From the NCBI GenBank assembly GCA_025924315.1, contig JAICIO010000034.1, positions 1 to 56,384 on the forward strand: a stretch of 56,384 bases of DNA, written 5' to 3'. How positions within the stretch are numbered: the stretch's first letter is position 1; every line of letters starts with the position of its first letter. This stretch comes from Phycisphaerae bacterium. GTDB taxonomy: Bacteria; Planctomycetota; Phycisphaerae; Tepidisphaerales; Tepidisphaeraceae. This document shows, in pieces, positions 1-9,622 of the stretch. Made by a program: the position numbers and the translations under genes. A model generated the notes under the pieces. The model did no database searches. It saw only the letters and a list, made by a program, of their open reading frames with translations, and was not told the origin of the DNA.

Positions 1-489
1 CTGCGTGATGCCGCCGGCGATATCCGCGTCGGCCGTCATAATCGCGGAAGGCACCAACAGCGCCACCGATGCGAGAAACAAGAGGCTCGCCTGCAGGCGC
101 GCGCTGACGCGGTTGAATTCCTGCTCGTGATACTTCAATCCTCCCAGGAGAAACGACGCGCCCAGCATGAACAGGCTGTTGGTGACGACAGCGCCGACGA
201 TCGATGCCTTGACCAGCATGTATTCGCCCGCGCGCAGCGCCGCCAGCGCGATCACCAGTTCCGTCAGATTTCCGAGAGTCGCATTGAGCAATCCGCCGAC
301 GGCGTCGCCGGTCTTGGACGCGACCGATTCTGTCGCATGGCTGAGCAGCGCCGCCAGCGGCACGATCGCGAGCACCGACAGCACAAAGAGGGCCGTGTGC
401 GCCTCCGGCTTGAGATGCTCAAGCACGAAGACAACCGGAACGAAGATCAGGAGCCAGAGCAACGGATTGTGGAGAAGGTATTTGAGCAT
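1..489 (-). CDS. Ca2+/H+ antiporter (CaCA superfamily), 3' end outside window
   Basis: The first 163 residues of a multi-pass inner-membrane cation/proton exchanger are visible; the C-terminal half lies beyond the left edge. Hydrophobic segments lie near residues 7-22, 32-50, 75-112 and 135-152. The motif GNLTE (73-77) followed by a hydrophobic helix and VKASIVGAVVTNSLFMLG matches the first alpha-repeat of CAX-type exchangers, where the conserved Glu (here E77) takes part in Ca2+ exchange. The start is the ATG at 489; no stop appears downstream within the window. It probably expels Ca2+ from the cytoplasm using the proton gradient. The next gene upstream is on the same strand but 268 nt away, so an operon is not indicated. 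The family call is good, the exact ion specificity is inferred. Confidence 0.85.
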   Translation of the reverse strand, partial: MLKYLLHNPLLWLLIFVPVVFVLEHLKPEAHTALFVLSVLAIVPLAALLSHATESVASKTGDAVGGLLNATLGNLTELVIALAALRAGEYMLVKASIVGAVVTNSLFMLGASFLLGGLKYHEQEFNRVSARLQASLLFLASVALLVPSAIMTADADIAGGITQ

Positions 490-757
490 CGACTGTGAGC
501 CGGCGTCGGCCTGTTCCACGGGGAGCTGGCACTTCCATCACGTATGTTCAGGTATCAACGCTTCGCAGAACCTAGTCGATTCGGTGGAGCGAACGTATTG
601 GACTTAAGTCGCACAGGGCGGGACTGAATCTCAGGAAGACCGACGCGGACGGGATTTCAGATCTTGCGGACGCAAACCGAGGCCATGATGTGACGACTCG
701 AGACCAATTCAGGCTCCGGTGCGACCTGTAAACTCGGATCGAGGCGGAAACGTGACG

Positions 758-2641
758 TCACGGTGCGCCAATCACCTGTAACGAATGGGCGGCGGTCTTG
801 TCGGCGCGTGCGCTTCGCGCGCTGGCGGGAAGCGTGATTTGCACGGGGGCGTGGGGTGCGGCGTCGATTTGATTGCTGCTTCGCACGGGGACGATGGATT
901 GCGGCGGGACTTTGAAACGCTCGATGCGCGCGAACATCAGGCGCAACGCCCAGCCGAAGGTTCGGCGGATGGATTGGGTCAGGCCGAACATGCCGACGAG
1001 CTGCATGTAGGCGGGCTTCATGCCTACGCGCGTCTTGCGTCGCCAGAGGTTCGTCGCCAGCCACACGGGGTTGTAAAAGTAGAGATAGGCGAGCAGGAGA
1101 TTGAATTGCTTTCGCCAGGGGCGCCGATGCGATGAGGCGATGACGTAGTTGCCGTCGTGCATGTAGGGTCGCACCTCGCGGCCGCCGGCGCGGCTGAGCA
1201 CCAGTTCCTTGCCGTAAGTGTCGGCGAAGAGTTTCGTGCCCGGCGACGGGGTCATCATCAGGACCTGCAGCGATACCGCGCCAGCCTTGCGAAGAAGTCG
1301 GACCTGGTTCAGCAATCCGTAATTCGTTCCACGGGAATAGAGCGGCTGCGAGTCGTGGTGCATCATCATCGGCATGGGAGAGATGCCGACTGCGCGCAGC
1401 AGTTGGAAGGACTCGGTGGTCTTGTCGACACTCTGCCCTTTCTTGACGAGCGTCGCGGTCATGTCCTCCACGCCGAGCCAGAGCGCTCGGCAACCGGCCT
1501 CGCGCACCAGCGGGAGATGATCCTTCATCAGTAACGTGTCGTGAACCGTCACCTCGCTATACCAGCGCGCCTTGGAGCGCAGGGGGACGCCGTCGAACTC
1601 GGCGCGGGCGAGCGTCTGCACGATGTCGAGCGTGCGCGATTTGGTGTTGAAGAAATTGTCATCCGTGCCGAAGAAATAGCGCAGGCCGTACGCCTTGTGA
1701 AGCTGCCACATCTCGTCCGCGATGCGCTCCGGGCTTTTCAGGCGATGTTGCCGCTGGTTGTACGCGGGGATGGGGCAATACGGACACGCGAACTTGCAGC
1801 CGAACGTCATCACGAGCGAACTGATCGGGCTGTGCCAGCGAACGCGTTTCGCCTCAAGCGCGCGAGACCCGAGCGTCGCACGTCGCGACGGCGGTTCAAG
1901 CAGTTGATAGCCCGGCACGGGATGCGGCAGTTCGTCGAGATCTCCGAGGAGTCGCTGAACGCCGGTATCGACCAGTTCATCGGCGATCCCCTCCGATTCG
2001 GCGCGCGAACCGAGCGGATAGATCAAGCCAGGAATCTCATCCAATGCGCCGCTTGCCTTGGCGCGGAAGAAGGCCGATCGGAGCGATTCCCCCGCGGCGC
2101 GGAATGAGAGAATGACTTCGAGGAGGCTGAGCAGCACGAATTCTTCGCCAGTGACGACAATGTCGGGGCCTTCATAGCGGGTCCGTTCGTCGGCGAAGAG
2201 GAGAAACGGCTCGTACACCGCGTGCGAACCGCCGGCGATGATCAGTGGACGGTGCGCCGGGTCGATCCGCCGCGCATCGCGGACTAATTCCATCGCGCGG
2301 TCCGAGTGCATGCCCATGGTGGAGACCATGAACAGATCCGGCACGCGGCCATCGAGCAGCATGCGCGACGGCCTGAAGTTCTTGTTCCACTGCTGCAAAA
2401 CGATGCGCGTCTTGGAGAACCCGCTCTCCACCATCGCCGAGCCGATCGCCCGCACGCCGGCCGGAACCATGCGCGTATCGGCGTAGATGAACGGAAGCAT
2501 CCGTGTTCGGTGGTCGAACGCGCACGCGATCACCGTGGTCAAATCATGATGAGACGATAAGCCCCGCAGGCGTTCTCGAAGGCCAAGAAGTTCGCCCGTC
2601 CTGAGCAATTCATCGCCTCGTGGTCGCCGAGGTAATTCCAT
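758..2641 (-). CDS. B12-binding domain radical SAM protein
   Basis: A 627-residue protein. The N-terminal ~230 residues look like a cobalamin-binding Rossmann domain of the type fused to radical SAM enzymes (segments PDLFMVSTMGMHSDRAMELV and PLIIAGGSHAVYEP). A radical SAM core follows, with the canonical CX3CX2C cluster motif (CKFACPYC, about residues 287-294) and a downstream FFGTDDNFFN strand. The C-terminal ~100 residues are basic and may include a membrane-associated helix. Such enzymes do methyl transfers or carbon-skeleton chemistry, often on lipids, hopanoids or secondary metabolites, but the substrate cannot be read here. No biosynthetic neighbours are present. The ATG at 2641 was preferred over an in-frame TTG six bases upstream. 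Family call secure; function open. Confidence 0.88.
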   Translation of the reverse strand: MELPRRPRGDELLRTGELLGLRERLRGLSSHHDLTTVIACAFDHRTRMLPFIYADTRMVPAGVRAIGSAMVESGFSKTRIVLQQWNKNFRPSRMLLDGRVPDLFMVSTMGMHSDRAMELVRDARRIDPAHRPLIIAGGSHAVYEPFLLFADERTRYEGPDIVVTGEEFVLLSLLEVILSFRAAGESLRSAFFRAKASGALDEIPGLIYPLGSRAESEGIADELVDTGVQRLLGDLDELPHPVPGYQLLEPPSRRATLGSRALEAKRVRWHSPISSLVMTFGCKFACPYCPIPAYNQRQHRLKSPERIADEMWQLHKAYGLRYFFGTDDNFFNTKSRTLDIVQTLARAEFDGVPLRSKARWYSEVTVHDTLLMKDHLPLVREAGCRALWLGVEDMTATLVKKGQSVDKTTESFQLLRAVGISPMPMMMHHDSQPLYSRGTNYGLLNQVRLLRKAGAVSLQVLMMTPSPGTKLFADTYGKELVLSRAGGREVRPYMHDGNYVIASSHRRPWRKQFNLLLAYLYFYNPVWLATNLWRRKTRVGMKPAYMQLVGMFGLTQSIRRTFGWALRLMFARIERFKVPPQSIVPVRSSNQIDAAPHAPVQITLPASARSARADKTAAHSLQVIGAP

Positions 2642-2911
2642 GGCCAAACCTTCGATCTGTAAAACTTTCTCACTCGATCTGCATGCACATCGAAGAACAA
2701 CGAGATGAGATCACGGAAGCGAGAGTGGGGCCGTGACCGCGCGAACGGTGACCTGTTGGGGCGCGCCGCACCCTGAAGGCGCGGCGGCTTCGTCACCTCG
2801 TGCGGCAGCTATTGTAGCGTATTCCCAGAGACGCGGCGCGGGTTGGTGCATGCAGAAGCTAAATAAATCGCGTGGATATTCAGGGGGGCAGAAGGTTCCC
2901 TCGGTGGCGCG

Positions 2912-4156
2912 CTAAGGAATCACGACTGTCGGCGGGAAGTTTAGAGTGATGTCCTTTCCTTCGCGGCGGATGTGGACCTGCATTGCCTGGCCTTGCCGTT
3001 CGAGATATTCGTACGCTCTGTAGCTCCACTTCTCGATGGGGATGTTATTCACGCTGACGAGCTTATCGCCGGGGCGAAGGCCGGCCTTGGCGGCTTCGCT
3101 TTGCGGCGTGACTTCGATCGTGCCGGTGTTATCGATGATGTTGAAGCCCAATCTTCGCACGGGTGGGTAATCGACGACGTTGGAATCGCTCGGCGTGCGA
3201 AAGCGGATGCGGTTGTGTTGCTGGTCGATCGTTACGATGAAATGTCGCAGCGTGTCGGCGCCAATCATTTCGTCGTTGTCGTTCCAGCCGATGCTCACGA
3301 TCGGGCGATGGAGGATGAACTGGCCGAGGGTGATGTCGCCGTCCATGCGGCCGGCACGGAGGGCGTGGCGGCCGAGCATGGTCTGGACCTGTCCCGCTTC
3401 GACGGGCGTGCTGGCCCACGGCAGCGCGATGAGACGATAGCGCGAGAGCGTGAGACCGTCGCCGGTGTGGCCAGTGTCGAGGATGAGCCACGCGTCTTCG
3501 CCGAGGAGTTTCGCGGGGATTTCAAGGTGGCCGTCTTTCGTGGTGCGCAGCGGGAGGATGTCCTCGTTGTTCACCGGTGGAAGGGAGCCGCCGGGCTCCA
3601 GCACGATGCGACGGCGGGCGTAGTCGATCGTGAGCAGGACGTTTTCGAACAGCGGCGCTCCGAGCATCACGTCGACATGAGAATCCATCGCGCGCACGGA
3701 GGGATCGACCATGGTGTCGAAGTCGTGGAAGGCGAGGGAGCCGATCGAGAGGTTGTCAATGTGGGCGACGTGCGGGGCGGAGCGCTTTTCGCCGAGGGCG
3801 TCGACGATGCGAAGGTTGGGGACGGTGCGGGTTTCGAGATGATGCTTCTGCGCGAACTCGGGGGAGACGAGATTCGCGGAGGCGCCGGTGTCGAGAACGG
3901 CGATGATGGGATCGGCGCTGGTGCCAAGAAGGAACGCGGGAATTCCGCGATGCGGGAGCTCGACGGGGATGGTGTCGGGTTGTGTGGTGAGGACGCCGTC
4001 GGTGCGCGTGATGGCGTCGGGGACGAAGTTGGGGGAATGGATACAGCCGGGGACTAACGCGAGAAGGAGACAGATGATAAGACCAATGGTGGCACCGACA
4101 TTCCTGTCGGTGATCGGGCGTGGTAATCCACGACCGATATGCGTCGATGAGTACAT
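2912..4156 (-). CDS. Retropepsin-like aspartic protease lipoprotein with PDZ domain
   Basis: About 414 residues. After an N-terminal hydrophobic stretch ending LLALVPGC (probable lipobox) there are two DTG-containing lobes: VLDTGASANLVS and, about 140 residues later, LILDTGHTGDGLTL. The C-terminal ~75 residues are PDZ-like (ITPQSEAAKAGLRPGDKLVSVNNIPIE). This matches predicted cell-envelope aspartyl proteases with PDZ, except that both DTG motifs lie in one chain. The start is uncertain. The reading frame runs to a GTG at 4255, but its first part is translated from a dispersed palindromic repeat (4087-4190). The ATG at 4156 used here is itself inside that repeat, and the natural start may be a non-ATG codon just before the signal peptide. 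Likely periplasmic and lipid-anchored. Confidence 0.8.
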   Translation of the reverse strand: MYSSTHIGRGLPRPITDRNVGATIGLIICLLLALVPGCIHSPNFVPDAITRTDGVLTTQPDTIPVELPHRGIPAFLLGTSADPIIAVLDTGASANLVSPEFAQKHHLETRTVPNLRIVDALGEKRSAPHVAHIDNLSIGSLAFHDFDTMVDPSVRAMDSHVDVMLGAPLFENVLLTIDYARRRIVLEPGGSLPPVNNEDILPLRTTKDGHLEIPAKLLGEDAWLILDTGHTGDGLTLSRYRLIALPWASTPVEAGQVQTMLGRHALRAGRMDGDITLGQFILHRPIVSIGWNDNDEMIGADTLRHFIVTIDQQHNRIRFRTPSDSNVVDYPPVRRLGFNIIDNTGTIEVTPQSEAAKAGLRPGDKLVSVNNIPIEKWSYRAYEYLERQGQAMQVHIRREGKDITLNFPPTVVIP

Positions 4157-4190
4157 CGGCGCATCACAGGCAGGAATGCCTGTGCCACCA
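4087..4190. repeat. Dispersed palindromic element, family B, copy 1
   Basis: A roughly 104-bp element bounded by TGGTGGCACCGACATTCC and the near-complement ending GCCTGTGCCACCA; the terminal TGGTGGCAC/GTGCCACCA arms are inverted repeats. A second copy in opposite orientation lies at 41586-41687, about 80% identical by eye. Here it overlaps the 5' end of the aspartic protease gene and contributes its ATG. No coding capacity of its own is evident. It resembles a MITE- or REP-like non-autonomous element. Confidence 0.85.
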
Positions 4191-4276
4191 GTTGGAAGCG
4201 AATTGCATAGGTGAATGGTGATTACTGCTCGATGAACCTTCCTTGAAACTCTCACGCCACTGGCCCCTCTCCCCTG

Positions 4277-4298
4277 CCCTCTCCCCGGTGGGAGAGGG
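4277..4298. repeat. Perfect CCCTCTCCC hairpin downstream of acnA
   Basis: Nine-base arms CCCTCTCCC and GGGAGAGGG enclose the tetraloop CGGT. It lies 32 nt past the acnA stop and 21 nt outside the protease reading frame. There is no U-tract on either side, so it is not a classical intrinsic terminator, though it could protect the 3' end of the acnA mRNA. Confidence 0.7.
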
Positions 4299-4329
4299 AG
4301 TAAGGTTTCGCGCGATTTTCACGTTGTGG

Positions 4330-7083
4330 TTATCGATCGCCTTTGAGCAGTTGCCGCAGGACGGTTTGGAGAATTCCGCCGTTTTTGTAGTACTCGATCT
4401 CGACCGGCGTATCGATGCGGCACGTGGCGTCGAAGACGATGGGATCGCTGTCGGCGTAGCGGGCGACGACTTGGATCTGCTGGCCGCACTTCAGCACTTC
4501 GGGGACCTGGATGTCGAACGTGCCCGTGCCGGTGAGGCCGAGCGATTGCCGCGTCTGGCCCTTCGGGAAGACCAGCGGCAACACGCCCATGCCGACGAGA
4601 TTGCTTCGGTGAATGCGCTCGAAGCTGTCGGCGATGACCGCTTTCACGCCGAGCAGGAATGTCCCCTTCGCGGCCCAGTCGCGCGATGAGCCCATGCCGT
4701 AATCTTTGCCCGCGAGGACGATCAGCGGGATGCCTTGTTCGATGTATTTCACGCTCGCGTCATAGATCGACATGATCTCGCCAACCTTTGCATCGGTTGA
4801 CGATTGAACCGCCTGCTCGGGCTTCTGATGCGGGAGCAGATCTTTTCCAAGCCACGCGGTGACGCCGCCTTCCGTGCCGGGAGCGAGAAGATTGCGCAAT
4901 CGAATGTTCGCGAACGTACCGCGGGTCATGACGCGGTCGTTCCCTCTTCGCGAGCCGTAGCTGTTGAAATCGACCGGCTTCACGCCGTTGTCGATGAGGA
5001 ACCTGCCCGCGGGCGAATCCTTCTTGATCGAGCCTGCCGGCGAGATGTGATCCGTGGTCACGCTATCGCCGACCATTGCGAGCACGCGCGCGTTCTTGAT
5101 CGGCTGGATCGGCGCGGGCTCGGCCTTGAGATCGGTGAAGAACGGCGGTTCCTGGATATAGGTGCTCTTTGCGTCGAAGCTGAACAGCTCGCCGCCCTTC
5201 ACCGGGATCGCGTTCCATTCCGGATTCTTTTCGCCGACGTTTTCGTACTGCTTCTTGAACATCTCCGGCGAAATAGCAGACGCCATCATTCCGTTCACTT
5301 CATCCTGGCTCGGCCAGATATCCTTCAGCATGACGGGCTTGCCGTCTTTGCCGATGCCGAGCGGTTCGCTTTGCAGGTCGATGTCGATGGTACCCGCGAG
5401 CGCGTAGGCGACGACGAGCGGAGGCGAGGCGAGGAAATTCGCCTTCACGTGCGGATTAATTCGGCCTTCAAAGTTGCGATTGCCCGACAGCACCGACGCG
5501 ACGACGAGATCGTTGCTTTCGACCTCCGACGCGATGTGCTCCGGCAGCGGGCCGGAATTCCCGATGCAGGTCATGCAACCGTAGCCGGTGGTATTGAAGC
5601 CAATCTTGTCGAGGTATTCCTGCAGCCCCGCCTTGTTGAAGTAATCGGTCACGACGCGCGATCCGGGCGAGAGCGAGGTCTTCACGTGCGGCGGAACTTT
5701 CAGGCCTTTCTCGACCGCGCGCTTGGCGACGAGGCCGGCGGCGAGCATCACGCTGGGGTTGGACGTGTTGGTGCAGCTGGTGATGGCGGCGATGACGACG
5801 TCCGCGTGTTTGACTTCGACCTCGGCTTTTTCCGCAATCGCTAAGCCGCCAGCGGCTTCATTCGAAGCGTGCTTGGCATCGGCTTCCTTCATCATCGCGC
5901 CGAAGCTGCTCGCGAAGATCTTGCGAACGTTCGGCAGCTCGACGCGATCCTGCGGACGCTTCGGGCCCGCGAGGCTCGGCGTGATGGTCGACAGATCCAG
6001 CTCGAGCACTTCGCTGAACTCCGGCTCGACATCCTTCTGCCGCCACAGGCCCTGCTCTTTCGTGTAGCGCTCGATGAGATCGATGTTCTTCCCATCCCGG
6101 CCGGTGAGGCGCAGGTAGTTCAGCGTCTGATCATCGACGGGGAAGAAGCCGATCGTCGCGCCGTATTCGGGGGCCATGTTGGCGATCGTCGCACGGTCGG
6201 CGACGGACATTGTCGCGAGGCCGTCACCATAAAACTCGACGAACTTTTCGACGACGCCGTGGGCGCGGAGGATCTGCGTCACGGTGAGCACGAGATCCGT
6301 CGCGGTCGAACCTTCGGGCAGCTTTCCGTGCAGTTTGAAGCCGACGACCTGCGGCATGACGAGATAAATCGGCTGGCCGAGCATGCACGCCTCGGCTTCG
6401 ATTCCGCCGACGCCCCAGCCGACAACGCCAAGGCCGTTGATCATCGTCGTGTGCGAGTCGGTGCCGACGAGCGTGTCGGGAAATGCCACGCCGTCGCGCA
6501 CCTGAACGACCTTGCCCAGGTATTCCAGGTTCACCTGGTGCACGATGCCGGTCGCCGGCGGAACGACGTCAAAGTTTTTGAACGCCTTCTGTCCCCATTT
6601 CAGAAACTCATATCGCTCGCGGTTACGTTCAAATTCTTTTTCAACGTTGTGCAGAAGGGCGAGCGGGTTGGCAAATTCGTCCACCTGCACGGAGTGGTCG
6701 ATCACAAGATCGACCGGGACGAGTGGATTGATCTTCTGCGGATTTCCGCCCGCGCGCTTCATCGCGGCGCGCATGGCGGCAAGATCGACCACGCACGGCA
6801 CGCCGGTGAAGTCCTGCAGGATCACGCGCGCGACTTTGAACGGCACTTCGGTCGTCGCGGGGCTGGTGGCGCTCCACGCCCCGACGCGCTGTACGTCCTG
6901 CTCCGACACCACAAAGTTGTCCATGTTGCGCAGGCAGCTTTCGAGCAGCACTTTGATCGACACCGGAAGCTTGTCGAGCTTGCCGAAACCGAGCTCCTGC
7001 AGACGGCTGAGTTTGAAGATGCGAACGTCGCCGGCCTTGGTATTAAGCGTGGCCGCCGAACCGAAGGGATTGTGTGTAGCCAT
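4330..7083 (-). CDS. acnA: Aconitate hydratase A
   Basis: A 917-residue cytoplasmic TCA-cycle enzyme that isomerises citrate and isocitrate through a [4Fe-4S] cluster. The cluster ligands are visible: C437 in SCTNTSNP, and C503 and C506 in [11 protein letters not shown], matching the spacing of AcnA/IRP1-type aconitases. Other family landmarks are [38 protein letters not shown] and [14 protein letters not shown] in the C-terminal swivel domain. Length is normal for the family. The ATG at 7083 begins MATHNPFGS; a longer reading frame continues upstream but passes through a palindromic repeat and has no family similarity. The gene stands alone; the preceding peptidase gene is 178 nt away. Confidence 0.97.
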   Translation of the reverse strand: MATHNPFGSAATLNTKAGDVRIFKLSRLQELGFGKLDKLPVSIKVLLESCLRNMDNFVVSEQDVQRVGAWSATSPATTEVPFKVARVILQDFTGVPCVVDLAAMRAAMKRAGGNPQKINPLVPVDLVIDHSVQVDEFANPLALLHNVEKEFERNRERYEFLKWGQKAFKNFDVVPPATGIVHQVNLEYLGKVVQVRDGVAFPDTLVGTDSHTTMINGLGVVGWGVGGIEAEACMLGQPIYLVMPQVVGFKLHGKLPEGSTATDLVLTVTQILRAHGVVEKFVEFYGDGLATMSVADRATIANMAPEYGATIGFFPVDDQTLNYLRLTGRDGKNIDLIERYTKEQGLWRQKDVEPEFSEVLELDLSTITPSLAGPKRPQDRVELPNVRKIFASSFGAMMKEADAKHASNEAAGGLAIAEKAEVEVKHADVVIAAITSCTNTSNPSVMLAAGLVAKRAVEKGLKVPPHVKTSLSPGSRVVTDYFNKAGLQEYLDKIGFNTTGYGCMTCIGNSGPLPEHIASEVESNDLVVASVLSGNRNFEGRINPHVKANFLASPPLVVAYALAGTIDIDLQSEPLGIGKDGKPVMLKDIWPSQDEVNGMMASAISPEMFKKQYENVGEKNPEWNAIPVKGGELFSFDAKSTYIQEPPFFTDLKAEPAPIQPIKNARVLAMVGDSVTTDHISPAGSIKKDSPAGRFLIDNGVKPVDFNSYGSRRGNDRVMTRGTFANIRLRNLLAPGTEGGVTAWLGKDLLPHQKPEQAVQSSTDAKVGEIMSIYDASVKYIEQGIPLIVLAGKDYGMGSSRDWAAKGTFLLGVKAVIADSFERIHRSNLVGMGVLPLVFPKGQTRQSLGLTGTGTFDIQVPEVLKCGQQIQVVARYADSDPIVFDATCRIDTPVEIEYYKNGGILQTVLRQLLKGDR

Positions 7084-7196
7084 GATTTTCGAGTGAATGA
7101 AGCGGAATCGCCTCATCAAAAGAGGCGAATGGTGAATCTTATGCGCGGAGGGTGGGAGTTCAAGAAGCGGCGTGACGATCAGGAAAAACGTGGTGT

Positions 7197-7252
7197 TGTG
7201 ACACGGGCTTCCAGCCCGTACGGGGTGCGACGGGCTGGAAGCCCGTGTCACA
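7197..7252. repeat. Perfect GGGCTGGAAGCCCG hairpin upstream of acnA
   Basis: The arms TGTGACACGGGCTTCCAGCC... and its exact complement form a ~23-bp perfect stem with a short GC-rich loop, between the peptidase stop and the acnA start. A short relative of this family (GCACGGGCT/AGCCCGTGC) lies at 26006-26026. It is a dispersed REP-like palindrome rather than a gene. Confidence 0.85.
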
Positions 7253-7261
7253 TTAATGCAG

Positions 7262-8110
7262 TCACAAATGCAGCACCCAATCGCGCCAATCCCTTTCAAA
7301 ATCGGCGAGCGACTGCGACTTGATGTGGGTTTCGAACGTCGACTCACCCGTTGGATCGTCCTTGATGTTCTCCCGCAGCGATTTGTAGAAGGTTTGCAGT
7401 GTACCTTTCTCCTGCAGATACATCAGGACATAACGCGCCTGCGCGTAATTCAAGCCCACGCGATCTCCATTGTAGAAATCGGAGTCGGCCATCAGCTCGC
7501 CCAGCGCGCGCAGTTTCTTCTCGCGAATTGCTGTCTGCAGATCCGGCAAGCGCCAATTCTTCAGGCCACGAATTCCGCCATCATTCGTGAACTGGCTTTG
7601 CTCGTAAAGGCTCGCAAGTCCTTCGTTGAACCAGTCGGGAACGTTCGGCAGATCCGGGGCGATGAGCGCGTGCGTCAGCTCGTGCACGAGCGTGCCTGTG
7701 CCCGTGGCGACGTTCATCAGCATTACGCGGTCGTGGCGGAAATAGCCGAAGTGCGCGACGTTTTCATCCCCAAACCAATCTTTAGCGATGCGACGGTAAG
7801 GTTCTTCCGATTCGAAAAGCAGGATGAGGATCGGTTCACTCGGCGGGGTCGAAAAGAATTGCTTTTGCAGCGCGCGAACCGCGGGCAGGATTGTGCGATC
7901 GCGATACTGTTCAAGCCGATCCCCCCCACCATCCCCCGCGATGACGAACGGCGGCGAAACCCTCACCGCGAAATGCTCCGCGGCGAGTTTCGGTTTCCAC
8001 TTCGCCAGCAAGTCATCGCATTTTGTTTCGATCGAAGGCTGAGTCGTCGGTGACGCGCCCGAAACGATCGGCAAAAGGATCGCGAGAATCAGGCAAATGC
8101 TGCGTGTCAT
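7262..8110 (-). CDS. Secreted HExxH metallopeptidase, peptidase MA-like
   Basis: A 282-residue protein with an N-terminal signal peptide ([18 protein letters not shown], cleavage near residue 19) followed by a TTQP linker. The zinc-site motif HELTH spans 143-147. The third ligand is probably E163 in [13 protein letters not shown], a spacing typical of gluzincin peptidases of the MA-like superfamily. The C-terminal ~100 residues are helical. It is predicted to act outside the cytoplasm on unknown proteins. The ATG at 8110 was chosen because the signal peptide begins there; an upstream in-frame start at 8158 would add a charged leader. Its mRNA may run toward acnA, but a hairpin separates them. 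Confidence 0.82.
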   Translation of the reverse strand: MTRSICLILAILLPIVSGASPTTQPSIETKCDDLLAKWKPKLAAEHFAVRVSPPFVIAGDGGGDRLEQYRDRTILPAVRALQKQFFSTPPSEPILILLFESEEPYRRIAKDWFGDENVAHFGYFRHDRVMLMNVATGTGTLVHELTHALIAPDLPNVPDWFNEGLASLYEQSQFTNDGGIRGLKNWRLPDLQTAIREKKLRALGELMADSDFYNGDRVGLNYAQARYVLMYLQEKGTLQTFYKSLRENIKDDPTGESTFETHIKSQSLADFERDWRDWVLHL

Positions 8111-8232
8111 GCCTTTTTCGACGACGCACATTATTTTTAGTTTCTCACTCCGCTGCAAAAGAAAACTACCGTAACGTCCTCTAAAATCACGATATTGGGG
8201 CTTAGGGCGTGCGAAGCGCCCGATTTTTTGCC

Positions 8233-9024
8233 ATGGCCTACATTATCCTCGCCGATCGCGACCAACGGGAGATCTGCCGTCATGATTTGACCGGCAAGAC
8301 GATCATTGGCCGCGCCCCCGACTGCGAGGTTGGCGTGCACGATATCCTCCTTTCCCGCCGACATTGCGTGCTCGAGCGCGTGATGGACCAGTGGGTGATC
8401 GTCGATCTCGGCAGTAAAAACGGGACGTTCCTCGACGGCACGCGCGTCAGCCGGCATATTCTCAACGACAACGAAACCGTGCTGATCGGGCGCTCGCGCC
8501 TGATCTTCCACAAAGGCCCATTCGTCCCGCCAGCGGATGGAACGCCGGCGAACAGCCGCCGGCCGGTCGATCCGATCGAAGCGAGTCAACGAACCGTCGC
8601 GGCGTTTCAGTTCATCAATGAAGAAGAGCTTGCCCGCGTCGCCGATTTCCCCAAACCGAAACCGCAGCCGCGCGATCCGCGCGCGTACACCGCGGAGGAC
8701 GTCAACTCAATGGTTGCGGATATCGCGTCGAGCTCGTGGGATTCGATCATCGCCAACGCCTCGCGCCCCCGGCCGAAATCACGTCCGCTGCCGATGCCAC
8801 TCGTTCGACGAAAGACCGAAGCGAGTGAATCGCACGAGTTGTCGGTTCGTCCCACCGATACCCATGCCGCGCCGTTGAAGGTCGAAATCGAAAAGACAAG
8901 TCCCGAGCCCGCGACGCCCAAGCACCGCCGCCGGTTCGATCTCTATCAGGTCGTTTCCATTGCAACGATCGCGGCCGCGTCGACCACCATCGCGTATCTC
9001 ACGTGGATGCAGTCGGTGGGATGA
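8233..9024 (+). CDS. FHA-domain protein with C-terminal membrane anchor
   Basis: 263 residues. The N-terminal ~95 residues are a forkhead-associated domain with the phosphothreonine-binding landmarks GR (26-27), SRRH (41-44) and SKNGTFLDG (61-69). A low-complexity basic/proline linker follows, and then a single hydrophobic helix near the C-terminus (VVSIATIAAASTTIAYL). It should hold a phosphopeptide-reading domain at the inner face of the membrane. No Ser/Thr kinase or phosphatase is encoded in the window, so its partner is unknown. The start at ATG 8233 (MAYIILAD) fits the FHA fold; an upstream in-frame start adds only eight residues. Confidence 0.88.
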   Translation: MAYIILADRDQREICRHDLTGKTIIGRAPDCEVGVHDILLSRRHCVLERVMDQWVIVDLGSKNGTFLDGTRVSRHILNDNETVLIGRSRLIFHKGPFVPPADGTPANSRRPVDPIEASQRTVAAFQFINEEELARVADFPKPKPQPRDPRAYTAEDVNSMVADIASSSWDSIIANASRPRPKSRPLPMPLVRRKTEASESHELSVRPTDTHAAPLKVEIEKTSPEPATPKHRRRFDLYQVVSIATIAAASTTIAYLTWMQSVG

Positions 9025-9061
9025 ACAAATCTGCACTTCGCCCAATCAAAACGTGTGACAC

Positions 9062-9142
9062 TGTCATCCTGAGCGAAGCGAAGGATCTCGATGTCGAGCG
9101 CGATCTTGGATTCCGAGATCCTTCGCTGCGCTCAGGATGACG
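9062..9142. repeat. GTCATCCTGAGC palindrome, family A, copy 1
   Basis: The arms GTCATCCTGAGCGAAGCGAA and its complement ending GCTCAGGATGAC enclose a ~25-nt variable centre. It is one of five copies in the window (also 12591, 18076, 26961 and 50756). It lies between the converging FHA and clpS genes, where the long hairpin could end transcription in both directions, although no T-run follows. Confidence 0.9.
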
Positions 9143-9172
9143 ATGGCCTGCATCGTTAGGTAAGCTTACTCG

Positions 9173-9517
9173 TCAGCTCTCATCCGGCTCGATCGTCGCG
9201 GACATCGAACCCTTGCACGCTGAGATTCGGAAGTCGCTGCCGTACGCCTGGATCTGATCGCGCTTCAGCTCCGCCAATTCCTTGTGCGTGGTCAGCACGA
9301 TCGCCCGGCCGTGTTCATCGACTTGCTGCGCCAGTTGAAACCCGCGCTCGTTGGTGTGGCCAAAAATCCCCCGAAGCATCTCGATGACGTACTCGTAGGT
9401 GTGATCGTCGTCGTCGAGCAGGACAACGTGAAACCGCGGAAGGGGTTTGGGTTTGCCCTTCGTCTTCGTTCGCGTTTTCTCGGCGACTTTGGGTTCTGCG
9501 GAATTCGCGTCGCTCAT
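9173..9517 (-). CDS. clpS: ClpS, adaptor of the ClpAP/ClpCP protease
   Basis: A 114-residue protein that hands N-degron substrates to a Clp unfoldase. The N-terminal ~35 residues are a lysine-rich flexible tail. The folded core has the family signature FHVVLLDDDDHTYEYVIEML, where the acidic run and Y/T residues line the N-end-rule pocket, followed by QLAQQVDEHGRAIV and THKELAELKRDQI. The ending CKGSMSATIEPDE is also family-like. The ATG at 9517 begins MSDAN. No clpA or clpC is adjacent. Divergent from the secreted protein gene at 9623, with about 105 nt between them holding both promoters. Confidence 0.93.
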   Translation of the reverse strand: MSDANSAEPKVAEKTRTKTKGKPKPLPRFHVVLLDDDDHTYEYVIEMLRGIFGHTNERGFQLAQQVDEHGRAIVLTTHKELAELKRDQIQAYGSDFRISACKGSMSATIEPDES

Positions 9518-9622
9518 ACCTGCCTCGCGATGACGAAAGCAAATCAAAGTGTCGCGAAAAATGCAATCGTAATTGTCCGCCGCGACAATAAACTTTAAGC
9601 CGTCCGCGTTTTCGAGGGCAAG

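Noticed and set aside
5869-7323. A 484-residue plus-strand frame over acnA
   Set aside because: Antisense shadow of a well-matched aconitase; no own motif or start signal.
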